64,000 nucleotides of DNA from Rhodococcus sp. Z13 (GTDB lineage Bacteria; Actinomycetota; Actinomycetes; Mycobacteriales; Mycobacteriaceae), in assembly GCF_025837095.1 (NCBI RefSeq), contig NZ_CP107551.1, positions 1,098,352 through 1,162,351 on the forward strand, read 5' to 3'. The translations under genes and the position numbers were made by a program. The notes below the pieces were generated by a model. It saw nothing but the letters and a program-made list of their open reading frames with translations. It made no database searches and was not told the DNA's origin. The stretch's first letter is position 1, and every line of letters starts with the position of its first letter. Below, piece by piece: positions 1 through 9,816 of the stretch.

Positions 1-3000
1 GCCGACGGTCTGCTCGACAAGGGGGAGGGGCAGCACCGTCCGCCGCTGGTCCTGCTCGGCGGTGAGGCCGTGTCGGATTCGGTGTGGACCCGGCTGCGCG
101 AGACCGACGGCACCCTCGGCTACAACCTCTACGGCCCCACCGAGTACACGATCAACACCCTCGGCGGCGGCACCGGCGACAGCGCCACCCCCACGGTCGG
201 TGTGCCCATCCGCGCGACCCGCGCCTACATCCTCGACCCGTGGCTGCGGCCGGTCGTCGACGGTGTGGTCGGCGAGCTGTACATCGCGGGTGTGGGCCTG
301 GCCCGCGGCTACCTGAACCGCCCGGACCTCACCGCGGACCGCTTCGTCGCCGACCCGTGGTCGGAGGGTGGGCGCATGTACCGCACCGGCGACCTGATGC
401 GCCTGCGGCCCGACGGCAACCTCGACTACCTCGGCCGCGTCGACGACCAGGTCAAGATCCGCGGCTACCGCGTCGAACTCCACGAGATCGAGGCCGTGCT
501 CGAATCGCACCCCGAGGTCGGCACCGCCGCGGTGATCGCCGTCGACGACCCGCTCGTCCCCGGCACCAAGCGCCTCGCCGCCTACGCGGTCCCGGTCCCC
601 GGCACCGACACCGACGAGCTGTCCGCGCGGCTCGTCGCCCACCTGCGGGCCCAGCTGCCGGACTACATGGTCCCGGCCGCCGTGCAGCTCATCGACACCG
701 TGCCGATGACGGTCAACGGCAAGCTCGACACCCGCGCCCTGCCCGAACCGCAGGCCCCCACCGGTCTCGGCGGCCGAGCCCCGCGCACCGAGACCGAACG
801 CGCCCTGTGCGAGGTCTTCGCCGACGCGCTCGGCCTCGACGAGGTCGGCGCCGACGACGACTTCTTCGAACTCGGCGGGCACTCGATGATCGCCATGCGC
901 ATCGTCGGCCGGATCCGCTCGGAACTCGGTGTGGACCTGAACATCCGGGACCTGTTCGAGGCACGCACCGTCGAGGAGATCGCCCGGCGCATCCCCGCCG
1001 CCGGTGCCGCGCTGCCGCCGCTGACCGTGCAGGAACGCCCCGACCGGGTGCCGCTGTCCGCGGCCCAGGAGCGGCTGTGGCTGCTGCAGCAACTGCAGGA
1101 CGACAGCCTCGCCTACCACTACGCGCACGTCGCCCGCCTCGACGGCGCCGTCGACGCCGACGCCCTCGCCGCCGCGGTCACCGACCTCGTGGAACGGCAC
1201 GAAAGCCTGCGCACCGTCATCGAATCCGAGGACGGAAGCCCGTTCCAGCGGATCCTGCCGGCGAGCGAGGCCGTGCGCTTCGAGCTCACCGAGGCCGCGG
1301 ACGAGGACACCGTCCGCGCGCTGCTCACCGAGCGGCTGACCGCGTCGTTCGACCTGCGCACCGATCCGCCGCTGCGCGTGGTGCTGGTGCGCATCGCCCC
1401 GGACCGGCACGTCCTCGCCGTGGTCCTGCACCACGTCGCCACCGACGAGTGGTCGGACGCACCGCTGCTCGGCGACCTCACCCGCGCCTATCTCGCCCGC
1501 TCCGGTGGGACGGCACCGGACTGGGCGCCGCTGCCGGTGCAGTACGCCGACTACGCCCTGTGGCAGCGCGAGCTGATCGAGGCCGGTCTGATCGACAGCC
1601 GCGTCGAATACTGGACCGACACCCTCGCCGGGTTGCCCGACGAGATCGTGCTGCCCACCGACCGGCCGCGTCCCGCGCAGCCCACCGGTACCGCCGGGAA
1701 CACCACCGCGACCCTGCCCGCCGACATCGCCGGCCGGCTCCGCACCGTCGCCGAGAGCCGCGGCGGCACCATGTTCATGGCTCTGCACGCGGCCACCGCG
1801 GCGCTGCTGTCGCGGCTCGGCGCGGGCGAGGACGTCGTCGTCGGCACCCCGGTCTCCGGCCGGTCCGACACCGCCCTCGACGACCTCGTCGGCTTCTTCG
1901 TCAACACCCTCGTGCTGCGCACCGACCTGTCCGGCGATCCGACCTTCGCCGAACTCCTCGACCGCGTGCGCGAGACCGACCTCGCGGCGATGGCCCACCA
2001 GGAGGTGCCCTTCCAACAGCTCGTCGAGCGGCTCGCCCCGCCGCGGGTGGAGGGACGCAACCCGCTGTTCCAGGTGATGGTCAGCTACCTGCAGCGCCCC
2101 GCGCAGCTGCCCGACCTGCTCGGCGTCCCCACCCGCTGGGAGCCGCTGAGCAACGTCCGCGCCAAGTTCGACCTCAACCTCACCTTCGTCGACGCCCCGG
2201 ACACCGGCGAGGTCGCGGTCTCCGTCGAATACGCCGCCGACCTGTTCGACGCGGCCACCGTCGAGACCCTCCTCGGGGCGCTGCTGACCCTGCTGGAGAA
2301 GGTCGCCGACACCCCCGACGCGCGCATCGGTGCCGTCGCCCTCCTCGACGAGGACGACGCGGCCCGCCAGCTCGCCGTCGGCACCGGTGAAGCCGTGGCG
2401 TTCCCGCTCACCACGCTGAGCGGGACGCTCGCCGCCGCAGCCGCCGAGCACGCGGCCCGTCCGGCGCTCGAGGCAGCCGACCGCACCCTCACCTACGCCG
2501 ACCTCGACGCGGCCTCCAGCCGTCTGGCCCGCGAACTCGCGGCGCTCGGCGCCGGCCCGGGCGAGATCGTCGCCGTGGCCGTGCCGCGGTCGGTGGAGCA
2601 GGTCGTCGCGATCCATGCCGTCGTGAAATCCGGTGCGGCCTACCAGCCGATCGACACCACGCTGCCCGCCGCCCGCATCGAGTACCTGCTCGGCGACGCG
2701 CAGCCGCGGGTCGTTGTGACCCGCAGCGACGTCGAACTGCCGGGCGACCACGAGCGACTCGACCTCGATGCTCCCGAGGTCCGCGCCCGCATCGACGCCC
2801 GGGACCCCGCGCCGCTGTCGGATGCGGACCGGACCGCGCCCCTGACGCTCGACCACCCGGTGTACGTCATCTACACCTCGGGCTCGACCGGTCTGCCCAA
2901 GGGCGTCGTCGTGTCGCACCGCGCCGTGGCGAACCGCCTGGCCTGGGTGCAGCGCGCGCTGCCGCTGGTGCCGGAGGACCGGGTGCTGCTGCGCACCCCC

Positions 3001-6000
3001 GCCACCTTCGACGTGTCGGTGTGGGAGTTGTTCGCGCCCTTCGCCGAAGGCGCCGCCGTCGTCGTCGGCGGACCGGACGCCCACCGTGACCCCGCCGAGG
3101 CCGGGCAGCTGCTGCGCGACGGCGGCGTCACCGTCGCCCACTTCGTGCCGTCGATCCTCGAGGAGACCCTCGCCGTCCCTGCGACCGCCGGGGCCACCGC
3201 GCTGCGCCGCATCGTGTGCAGCGGTGAGGCACTGTCGCCGCGCACCGTCGACCGGGCGGCGAAGGTGCTGCCGCAGGTGCGGATCCACAACCTCTACGGT
3301 CCGACGGAAGCGGCCGTCGAGGTCACCCTCGACGCCGACCCCGTATCCCGGATCGGTTCGCCCGCACGCGGTTCGGTCATCGGCCGGCCCGGCGCGAACG
3401 TGGGCCTGTACGTGCTGGACCGGAACCTGCATCCGGTCCCGGCCGGCACCCCCGGCGAGCTGTACATCGGCGGGGTGCAGGTCGCGCAGGGGTACCTGCG
3501 GCGCCCGGCCCTCACCGCGCAGCGGTTCGTCGCCGATCCCTTCGGCGGACCGGGGGCACGCCTGTACCGCACGGGCGACCTCGCCCGCTGGGACACCCGC
3601 GGCGAACTCGAATATCTCGGCCGCGGCGACGACCAGATCAAGCTGCGCGGTCTGCGCATCGAGCTCGGCGAACTCGAAGCGGCCCTCGAGGCCGTGACGG
3701 GTGTCACCCGCGCTGTGGCCACCGTCAAGCCCGGACCGGCCGGCGACGACGTACTCGTCGGATACGCAGTCCCCGCACCGGGGTCCGACCTCGATCCGGC
3801 GGACGTGCGCGGCGCACTCGTCGGACGGATCCCCGACTACCTGCTGCCCGCGCGGGTGCTGGTGATCGACACGGTCCCGACGAACTTCAACGGCAAGCTC
3901 GACCGGAACGCCCTGCCGGCACCGGAGTTCGACACCGCCACCGACCGGGCGCCGCGCACCGAACTCGAGGCGACGATCGCCGGATTGTTCGCCGCCGCAC
4001 TGGGGCTCGACGAGGTCGGCATCGACGACGATTTCTTCGCGCTCGGCGGCCATTCGCTCGCGGCGATCCGGCTCGTCAACGCGATCCGCTCCGAACTCGG
4101 CGTCGAGCTCGCGGTGCGTGCCGTCTTCGACGCCCCGACCGTGGAGTCGCTGGCGCAGCGGTGCGCCGGCGCCGAACAGGTCGCCCCGCGCCCCGCCCTG
4201 GTGCCGGTGCGGCCGCGGCCGGAGCGTGTGCCGCTGTCCTACGCGCAGCAGCGGTTGTGGATCCTCGATCAGTTCGGTGCCCGCGGCGGTGTCTACAACG
4301 TGCCCGTCACCTGGCGGATCCACGGGCCCGTGGACGTCGCGGCCCTCGAGATCGCCGTCCGCGACGTCGTGCTGCGGCACGAGGCCCTGCGCACCGTCTT
4401 CCCGGCCCCCGACGGGCAGCCGCACCAGCTGGTGCTCGCCCCCGAGGAGGTGCGGGTGGTCGCCGACCGCCGCACCGTCGCCCCGGAGGACGTGCGCGAC
4501 ACCCTCGCCGCGGTGATCGACCACCGCTTCGACCTCGCCGCCGACCTCCCGGTGCACCTGGCGGTGCTCGACACCGGGGACGACACCGTGGTGGCGCTGG
4601 TGATCCACCACATCGCGGTCGACGAATGGTCCACCAAGGCGCTGCTCACCGATCTCGCCACCGCCTACGCGCTGCGGCAGGTGGGGCAGGAACCCGAGTG
4701 GGCGCCGCTGCCCGTGCAGTACACCGACTTCACCCTGTGGCAGCGCGAACTGCTCGGCGACGCCGCCGATCCCGGCTCGCTCGCCGCCCGGCAGCGCGAC
4801 CACTGGCGGCAGGCCCTCGCCGGGCTGCCCGAGGAACTGCCGCTGCCGGTGGACCACACCCGCCCGGCCCGCACCACCTACCGCGGTGGCGCGGTGCCCT
4901 TCGCGCTCGACCCCGAGATCGTCCGGGCCCTGCGGGAACTCGCCCGCGCGCACGACGTGTCGATGTTCATGGTCGTGCAGGCCGCGGTCGCGGTGCTGCT
5001 GTCCGCCTACGGTGCGGGCGAGGACATCCCGCTCGGCACTCCGGTGTCCGGGCGCAGCGACGCGCAGCTCGAGGATCTCGTCGGCTTCTTCCTCAACACC
5101 CTCGTGCTGCGCACCGACCTGTCCGGCGATCCCACCGTCGCGGAACTGCTCGACCGGATCCGCCGCACCGACCTCGAGGCGTTCGACCACCAGGACCTGC
5201 CCTTCGAGCAGGTGGTCGACGCGGTGCTCGGCTCCGACCGGTCCGTCTCCCGCGCGCTGCACCCGCTCTTCCAGGTGATGATCGTCTATCTGGTCGAGCC
5301 GGATCCGCGCAGCGCCGGTGGGCTCGCGGCGGGTGTCACCCCCGAACCGCACCCGATGGAGACCTCGAAGTTCGACCTGTCCTTCGACCTCGTCGAGTAC
5401 GCGGGGACCGACACCGTCGTGGGTGTCGTCGAATACAGCTCGGATCTGTACGAGCGGGCCACCGTCGAACGGTTCGCGGCCGGACTCGACCGGGTCCTGC
5501 GTGCCCTGGCCGAGGACGGGGCTCAGCGGCACCTGTCGGCCATCGACGTGCTGGCCACGGAGGAACGCGCACGGCTCGAGAGCTGGCGCGCGACCCCCGC
5601 GCTGGACGCCGGGACCGCCACGGCCGCCGACCTGTTCGACGACGCCGTCGCCCGCTACCCGCACGAGACCGCGCTCGTCGCGGACGGTCTCGAACGGACC
5701 TTCGCCGAACTCGCGTCGCAGGTCCGCCGCTGGGCGCGCCTGCTCGTCGACGAGGGCGTCGGACCGGAACAGCGGGTCGCGCTGGTGCTGCCCCGCACCG
5801 CCGACACGATCGCGGCGATGCTCGCGGTGCTCGTCTCCGGCGGCGCCTACGTCGCGGTCGAACCCCGCACGCCTGCAGAGCGTCTCGCGGCGATCCTCGG
5901 TACCGCGGCCCCGAAGGTCGTGCTCACCACCGGCGAGCTCGCGGGCTCGCTGCCGGAGACGGACGCGGCGGTACTCGCGGTCGACGACGAGGCTCTGGCC

Positions 6001-7503
6001 GTCCGGGTCGCGGGATACGACGACGCCCCGCTCACCGACGCGGACCGGCTCGCCCCGCTGCGCGCCGACCACCCGGCCTACGTCGTGTACACCTCCGGCA
6101 CCACCGGCACCCCCAAGGGGGTCGTCGCGCTGCACCGCGGCCTGACCGCGCTGTTCCGCAGCCATCGGGCCGATCTGTACGTGCCGACGCAGGCACGTGC
6201 CGGACGGGACCGCCTGCGGGTGGGCCACGCGTGGTCGTTCGCCTTCGACGCGTCGTGGCAGCCGCAACTGTGGCTGTTCGACGGGCACGCCGTGCACGTC
6301 GTCGACGAGCGGGTCCAGCGCGACCCCGCCGAGATGGTGCGCATCGCCCACGAGTCCGGCTGGGACTTCCTCGAGGTCACCCCCTCGCACCTCGCGCAGC
6401 TGCTCGACCACGGTCTCGCCGACGACGGGAAGTGCCCCGCCTCCCTCGGTTTCGGTGGCGAGGCCGTCTCGCAGCCGATGTGGGACCGCCTGCGCGGACT
6501 CGGTGGGGACGGACTCGGTGGGGACGGACTCGGCAACGTCGGTGCCTACAACCTCTACGGCCCCAGCGAGAGCACGGTCGACGCGCTGGTGGCGCGGGTC
6601 TCCGACGCCGAGACACCCGTGACGGGACGGCCCGTCGCCGGCACCCGCGCCTACATCCTCGACAAGTGGATGCGGCCCGTGCCCATCGGTGTGGAGGGCG
6701 AGCTGTACCTCGCCGGCCGCGGCCTGACCCGCGGCTACCTCGCCGACCCGGGCCGCACCGCCGACCGGTTCGTCGCCGATGCGATCGATCCGGAGTTCCC
6801 CGGCGACCGCATGTACCGCACGGGTGACCGCGCCCTCTGGACGCCCGACGGGCACATCCGGTACCGCGGTCGCGGCGACGACCAGATCAAGATCCGCGGC
6901 TACCGCATCGAACCGGCCGAGATCGAGACGGTGCTGTCCTCGCAGCCGGGTGTCGCCGACACCGTGGTCCTGGCCCGCACCGACCTCGGTGCCGTGGCAC
7001 GTCTGGTCGCCTACGTGGTGCCCGCCGGACACGGTCTCGACGCGGAGACCCTGCGCCGGGCCGTCGGCCGGGTCCTGCCGGACTACATGGTGCCGTCCGC
7101 CACGGTGATCCTCGACGCGCTGCCGAAGCTCGCCAACGGCAAGATCGACCGTGCCGCCCTGCCGCGGCCCGAACTCGCCCCGCGCGAGTTCCGGGCGCCG
7201 TCCACCCCGGCAGAGGAGCTGCTGTGCACGCTCGCCGCGGAGGTCACCGGCGCCGACCGGGTCGGTGTCGACGACGACCTGCTCGAACTGGGATGCGACA
7301 GTATCTCGGTGATGCGGATTCTCGGCGGGCTGCGTACGGCCGGTTACACGGTCGACGCGGAGTCGGTGTTCACCAGCGGCTCGATCGGTGAACTCGCGGC
7401 GATGCTCGGCGAGACCGACCGTGCCGGCCACGCCGAACGAGGATCGACGAGTCCGTCCACTTCCACACCCACTGGTTGTGCCCCAACAGAGGAGAATCGA
7501 TGA
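1..7503 (+). CDS. Non-ribosomal peptide synthetase, 3' part (A-T-C-A-T-C-A-T)
   Basis: The reading frame is open from base 1, so the gene starts upstream of the window; 2500 codons are visible. Counting from base 1, domains are: partial A1 (to about residue 246; core motifs NLYGPTE, YRTGDL, NGKLDTR), T1 (LGGHS, Ser295), C (about 345-775, HHVATDEWS), A2 (about 800-1312), T2 (Ser1352), C (about 1408-1850, HHIAVDEWS), A3 (about 1880-2395) and T3 (LGCDS, Ser2434). The A2 pocket reads D-V-W-H-V-S-L-V-E-K, close to the serine code of EntF. The visible part of the A1 pocket (L-G-L-I-N-K) equals the end of the N5-hydroxyornithine code DMENLGLINK. A3 (D-A-Q-E-G-G-L-V-D-K) I cannot assign. No epimerase or thioesterase domain is present, so release needs another protein. 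The context of a siderophore receptor and exporter suggests a hydroxamate-type siderophore; that product is inference. Confidence 0.95.
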   Translation, partial: ADGLLDKGEGQHRPPLVLLGGEAVSDSVWTRLRETDGTLGYNLYGPTEYTINTLGGGTGDSATPTVGVPIRATRAYILDPWLRPVVDGVVGELYIAGVGLARGYLNRPDLTADRFVADPWSEGGRMYRTGDLMRLRPDGNLDYLGRVDDQVKIRGYRVELHEIEAVLESHPEVGTAAVIAVDDPLVPGTKRLAAYAVPVPGTDTDELSARLVAHLRAQLPDYMVPAAVQLIDTVPMTVNGKLDTRALPEPQAPTGLGGRAPRTETERALCEVFADALGLDEVGADDDFFELGGHSMIAMRIVGRIRSELGVDLNIRDLFEARTVEEIARRIPAAGAALPPLTVQERPDRVPLSAAQERLWLLQQLQDDSLAYHYAHVARLDGAVDADALAAAVTDLVERHESLRTVIESEDGSPFQRILPASEAVRFELTEAADEDTVRALLTERLTASFDLRTDPPLRVVLVRIAPDRHVLAVVLHHVATDEWSDAPLLGDLTRAYLARSGGTAPDWAPLPVQYADYALWQRELIEAGLIDSRVEYWTDTLAGLPDEIVLPTDRPRPAQPTGTAGNTTATLPADIAGRLRTVAESRGGTMFMALHAATAALLSRLGAGEDVVVGTPVSGRSDTALDDLVGFFVNTLVLRTDLSGDPTFAELLDRVRETDLAAMAHQEVPFQQLVERLAPPRVEGRNPLFQVMVSYLQRPAQLPDLLGVPTRWEPLSNVRAKFDLNLTFVDAPDTGEVAVSVEYAADLFDAATVETLLGALLTLLEKVADTPDARIGAVALLDEDDAARQLAVGTGEAVAFPLTTLSGTLAAAAAEHAARPALEAADRTLTYADLDAASSRLARELAALGAGPGEIVAVAVPRSVEQVVAIHAVVKSGAAYQPIDTTLPAARIEYLLGDAQPRVVVTRSDVELPGDHERLDLDAPEVRARIDARDPAPLSDADRTAPLTLDHPVYVIYTSGSTGLPKGVVVSHRAVANRLAWVQRALPLVPEDRVLLRTPATFDVSVWELFAPFAEGAAVVVGGPDAHRDPAEAGQLLRDGGVTVAHFVPSILEETLAVPATAGATALRRIVCSGEALSPRTVDRAAKVLPQVRIHNLYGPTEAAVEVTLDADPVSRIGSPARGSVIGRPGANVGLYVLDRNLHPVPAGTPGELYIGGVQVAQGYLRRPALTAQRFVADPFGGPGARLYRTGDLARWDTRGELEYLGRGDDQIKLRGLRIELGELEAALEAVTGVTRAVATVKPGPAGDDVLVGYAVPAPGSDLDPADVRGALVGRIPDYLLPARVLVIDTVPTNFNGKLDRNALPAPEFDTATDRAPRTELEATIAGLFAAALGLDEVGIDDDFFALGGHSLAAIRLVNAIRSELGVELAVRAVFDAPTVESLAQRCAGAEQVAPRPALVPVRPRPERVPLSYAQQRLWILDQFGARGGVYNVPVTWRIHGPVDVAALEIAVRDVVLRHEALRTVFPAPDGQPHQLVLAPEEVRVVADRRTVAPEDVRDTLAAVIDHRFDLAADLPVHLAVLDTGDDTVVALVIHHIAVDEWSTKALLTDLATAYALRQVGQEPEWAPLPVQYTDFTLWQRELLGDAADPGSLAARQRDHWRQALAGLPEELPLPVDHTRPARTTYRGGAVPFALDPEIVRALRELARAHDVSMFMVVQAAVAVLLSAYGAGEDIPLGTPVSGRSDAQLEDLVGFFLNTLVLRTDLSGDPTVAELLDRIRRTDLEAFDHQDLPFEQVVDAVLGSDRSVSRALHPLFQVMIVYLVEPDPRSAGGLAAGVTPEPHPMETSKFDLSFDLVEYAGTDTVVGVVEYSSDLYERATVERFAAGLDRVLRALAEDGAQRHLSAIDVLATEERARLESWRATPALDAGTATAADLFDDAVARYPHETALVADGLERTFAELASQVRRWARLLVDEGVGPEQRVALVLPRTADTIAAMLAVLVSGGAYVAVEPRTPAERLAAILGTAAPKVVLTTGELAGSLPETDAAVLAVDDEALAVRVAGYDDAPLTDADRLAPLRADHPAYVVYTSGTTGTPKGVVALHRGLTALFRSHRADLYVPTQARAGRDRLRVGHAWSFAFDASWQPQLWLFDGHAVHVVDERVQRDPAEMVRIAHESGWDFLEVTPSHLAQLLDHGLADDGKCPASLGFGGEAVSQPMWDRLRGLGGDGLGGDGLGNVGAYNLYGPSESTVDALVARVSDAETPVTGRPVAGTRAYILDKWMRPVPIGVEGELYLAGRGLTRGYLADPGRTADRFVADAIDPEFPGDRMYRTGDRALWTPDGHIRYRGRGDDQIKIRGYRIEPAEIETVLSSQPGVADTVVLARTDLGAVARLVAYVVPAGHGLDAETLRRAVGRVLPDYMVPSATVILDALPKLANGKIDRAALPRPELAPREFRAPSTPAEELLCTLAAEVTGADRVGVDDDLLELGCDSISVMRILGGLRTAGYTVDAESVFTSGSIGELAAMLGETDRAGHAERGSTSPSTSTPTGCAPTEENR
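6496..6533 (+). repeat. 15-bp in-frame tandem repeat inside NRPS domain A3
   Basis: The unit ggactcggtggggac occurs twice directly in tandem, followed by the first 8 bases of a third copy. It encodes a repeated Gly-Leu-Gly-Gly-Asp stretch just before the NLYGPSE core motif of the third adenylation domain. It keeps frame and probably lengthens a loop, consistent with replication slippage. Confidence 0.85.
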
Positions 7504-8543
7504 GGATCCACAAGCGACTGCGCCGGATCGGCGTCGCCCTCGCCGCCACCGCCGTGCTGGCCGGTGTCGCGGCGTGCGGTTCGGACACCGACAGCGACAC
7601 CACGGCCGAGACCACGGTCGCGGCCGAAGGGCAGTTCCCGGTCACCGTCAGCGGCAAGTTCGGTGAGGTGACCGTCGAGGCCGAGCCCACTCGGGCCCTG
7701 CCCCTGTCGCCGCAGGACGCCGACATCCTGCTGTCGCTCGGCGTCACGCCGATCGCGCTCCCCGTCGATGCACAGAACCTCGCCGCCACCAACGGCACCG
7801 GCGTGTGGCCGTGGGAGGCCGAGGCCCTCGGCGGCGACGTCCCGCCGCTGCTGGACATGGACGCCGGCGCCACCGTGATCGCCGAGAAGATCGCCGCGCT
7901 GCAGCCCGACATCATCGTCTCCACCGGCTTCTGGGGGCTCGAGGAGAACACCTACGGCCAGCTCTCCGAGCAGTTCCCGGTCGTGCACTTCGACGTCCGC
8001 GCGAACGGTGAGCCGTGGCAGGACTCCACCCGCAAGGTCGCCGCGGCCCTCGGCATCCCGGAGAAGGCCGAGGAGGTCATCGAGCAGGCCGAGGTCGATC
8101 TCGCCGCGGCCACGGAGCAGTACCCCGCCCTCGAGGGTGCCACCTACAACGCGATCATCGGTGACACCGGTGGCCAGCTGTCGGTGCTCGCCTCCGACGA
8201 CCGCGGCATCGGCCAGTTCCTGAGCTCGCTCGGCCTCGAGCTCAGCGAGTACGCGACCACCCTGCCCGTCGACGCCGACGGCCGCGGTGTGCTGTCCTAC
8301 GAGCAGATCTCGCAGCTCGACGCCGACCTGCTCGTCGTCGTCTCGCCCACCGGCGATCTCGGCTACCTCACCAAGTTCGAGGCCTGGAACCGGCTGCCCG
8401 CCGTCGAACGCGGCGCGGTCGTCTCCCTCGCCCGCAACACCGGAATCCCGAACGCGGTCGGCTTCCCGTCCTCGCTGTCGCTGAAGTGGGCGACCGACGA
8501 GGTCGCTCCGATGCTGGCCGACGCCGCCGCGAAGTCCGAGTGA
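7500..8543 (+). CDS. Iron-siderophore ABC transporter substrate-binding lipoprotein
   Basis: A 347-residue protein of the FepB/FecB family that would bind a ferric siderophore outside the membrane and deliver it to an ABC importer. The N-terminus is a lipoprotein signal: basic residues, a hydrophobic run, then a VAAC lipobox with Cys26. The body has the usual two lobes with PDIIVSTGFWG and a late region (VVSPTGDLGYL) typical of iron-siderophore binders. The ATG at 7500 overlaps the NRPS stop (ATGA) and follows GAGGAG, so it is translationally coupled to the NRPS. No permease or ATPase gene is in the window; the partner must lie upstream or elsewhere. Confidence 0.92.
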   Translation: MRIHKRLRRIGVALAATAVLAGVAACGSDTDSDTTAETTVAAEGQFPVTVSGKFGEVTVEAEPTRALPLSPQDADILLSLGVTPIALPVDAQNLAATNGTGVWPWEAEALGGDVPPLLDMDAGATVIAEKIAALQPDIIVSTGFWGLEENTYGQLSEQFPVVHFDVRANGEPWQDSTRKVAAALGIPEKAEEVIEQAEVDLAAATEQYPALEGATYNAIIGDTGGQLSVLASDDRGIGQFLSSLGLELSEYATTLPVDADGRGVLSYEQISQLDADLLVVVSPTGDLGYLTKFEAWNRLPAVERGAVVSLARNTGIPNAVGFPSSLSLKWATDEVAPMLADAAAKSE

Positions 8544-8556
8544 CGGACCGGTACCG

Positions 8557-9816
8557 ATGAGCACAGGCGGCGTCCTCTTCGACCTGCGGCCGCTGCGCGA
8601 GAGCGCGGCGTTCCGCCGGATCTTCATCGCCCGCACCATCTCGATCTTCGGCATCGGGATGCTCATGGTGGGTGTCCCGATCCAGGTCTACGACCTGACG
8701 GGGTCGTCCCCGACCGTGGGCCTGGTCTCCGCACTCGAAGGGGGCGCCGCCATCGGCGGCATGCTGCTCGGCGGCATGCTCGCCGACAGGTACAACCGCA
8801 AGATCCTGATCCTGTTCGCCCGCACCGTCTCCGGTCTCACCTTCGTGGGCCTGGCGATCAACGCGGGCCTCGAGAACCCCTCGGTCCCGGCGATCGTCGT
8901 GCTGATGATCGTCAACGGTCTGATCGGATCGATCAGCATCGCGGCCCTGTTCGCGGTCGTGCCCACCCTCGTCCCCAAGGACCAGATGGTCGGGGTCGGG
9001 GCCCTCAACGTCCTCAGTGCCCGCGCCGGCGCCGTGCTGTCCCCGGCGCTCGGCGGCCTCGTCATCGCGGCGTTCTCCGTCGCGTGGAACTACTGGGTGG
9101 CCGCCGTCGGCACCGCGATCACCGTCGCGCTGCTGTCCGGGCTGCCGTCGCTGAACCCGCCGAAGGACGACCACGAGCACGACGGCTCCGGCGCACCCGC
9201 CGAATCGGTCGCGGCGTTCCTGCGCCGCGAACGGATCGTCGGCGGCGTGATGGTCGCCGGCATCGTGGCGATGCTCGGCGGCGGTGTCCTCGTCCTCGTC
9301 CCGGCCTTCGCCGCCGACCGGTTCGAGGGCAACTCGGTGGCCGTCGGCGTGATGTACGCGGCGACCGCCCTCGGTGCCGCCGCAGCCACCGTCACCAGCG
9401 GATGGCTCGGCCGCGCCCGCAAGCCCGGCACCGTCCTGCTCGGTGCCCTGTTCCTCGGTTTCGTCGTGCAGGCCCTCGTCGGCTTCACCTCGATCCTGGC
9501 GGTCACCGTGGTGCTGCTGGTGATCGTCGGCGTCTTCGGCGCCGTCCAGGAGGTGCTGCGCTACTCGCTGATCCAGACCCACACCCCGCACGCGATGCTC
9601 GGGCGGGTCAACGGCCTGTGGTCCGCCCAGGAGGTTGCCGGCATGTCGCTCGGTGCGCTCGTCGCCGGTCTGTTCGGCGGCATCTTCACCGCCCCCGAGG
9701 CCGTCGTCTGGTACAGCGCCGCGATGGCGGTGCTCGCCCTGCTGGCGGGGTTCGTGCTCCGGCGGTTGCGCACCGCGACCGCGGACCCGGATGCACACCC
9801 GGTCGCGGTCGAGTGA
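8557..9816 (+). CDS. EntS-like MFS siderophore exporter
   Basis: A 419-residue, 12-helix major facilitator. The N-terminal region (FRRIFIARTISI, then GGMLADRYNRK in the loop between helices 2 and 3) matches the layout of enterobactin exporter EntS. EntS-family proteins export newly made siderophore across the inner membrane by proton antiport. It lies 13 bp after the siderophore-binding lipoprotein, and its stop overlaps the next gene's GTG, so it belongs to the same operon as the NRPS. The likely cargo is the product of this NRPS, although drug efflux by a related family cannot be excluded. Confidence 0.9.
   Translation: MSTGGVLFDLRPLRESAAFRRIFIARTISIFGIGMLMVGVPIQVYDLTGSSPTVGLVSALEGGAAIGGMLLGGMLADRYNRKILILFARTVSGLTFVGLAINAGLENPSVPAIVVLMIVNGLIGSISIAALFAVVPTLVPKDQMVGVGALNVLSARAGAVLSPALGGLVIAAFSVAWNYWVAAVGTAITVALLSGLPSLNPPKDDHEHDGSGAPAESVAAFLRRERIVGGVMVAGIVAMLGGGVLVLVPAFAADRFEGNSVAVGVMYAATALGAAAATVTSGWLGRARKPGTVLLGALFLGFVVQALVGFTSILAVTVVLLVIVGVFGAVQEVLRYSLIQTHTPHAMLGRVNGLWSAQEVAGMSLGALVAGLFGGIFTAPEAVVWYSAAMAVLALLAGFVLRRLRTATADPDAHPVAVE

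Noticed and set aside
7344-8666. Long reverse-strand reading frame opposite the siderophore-binding protein
   Set aside because: Codon pattern and lack of any domain show that it is a high-G+C shadow of the forward gene.
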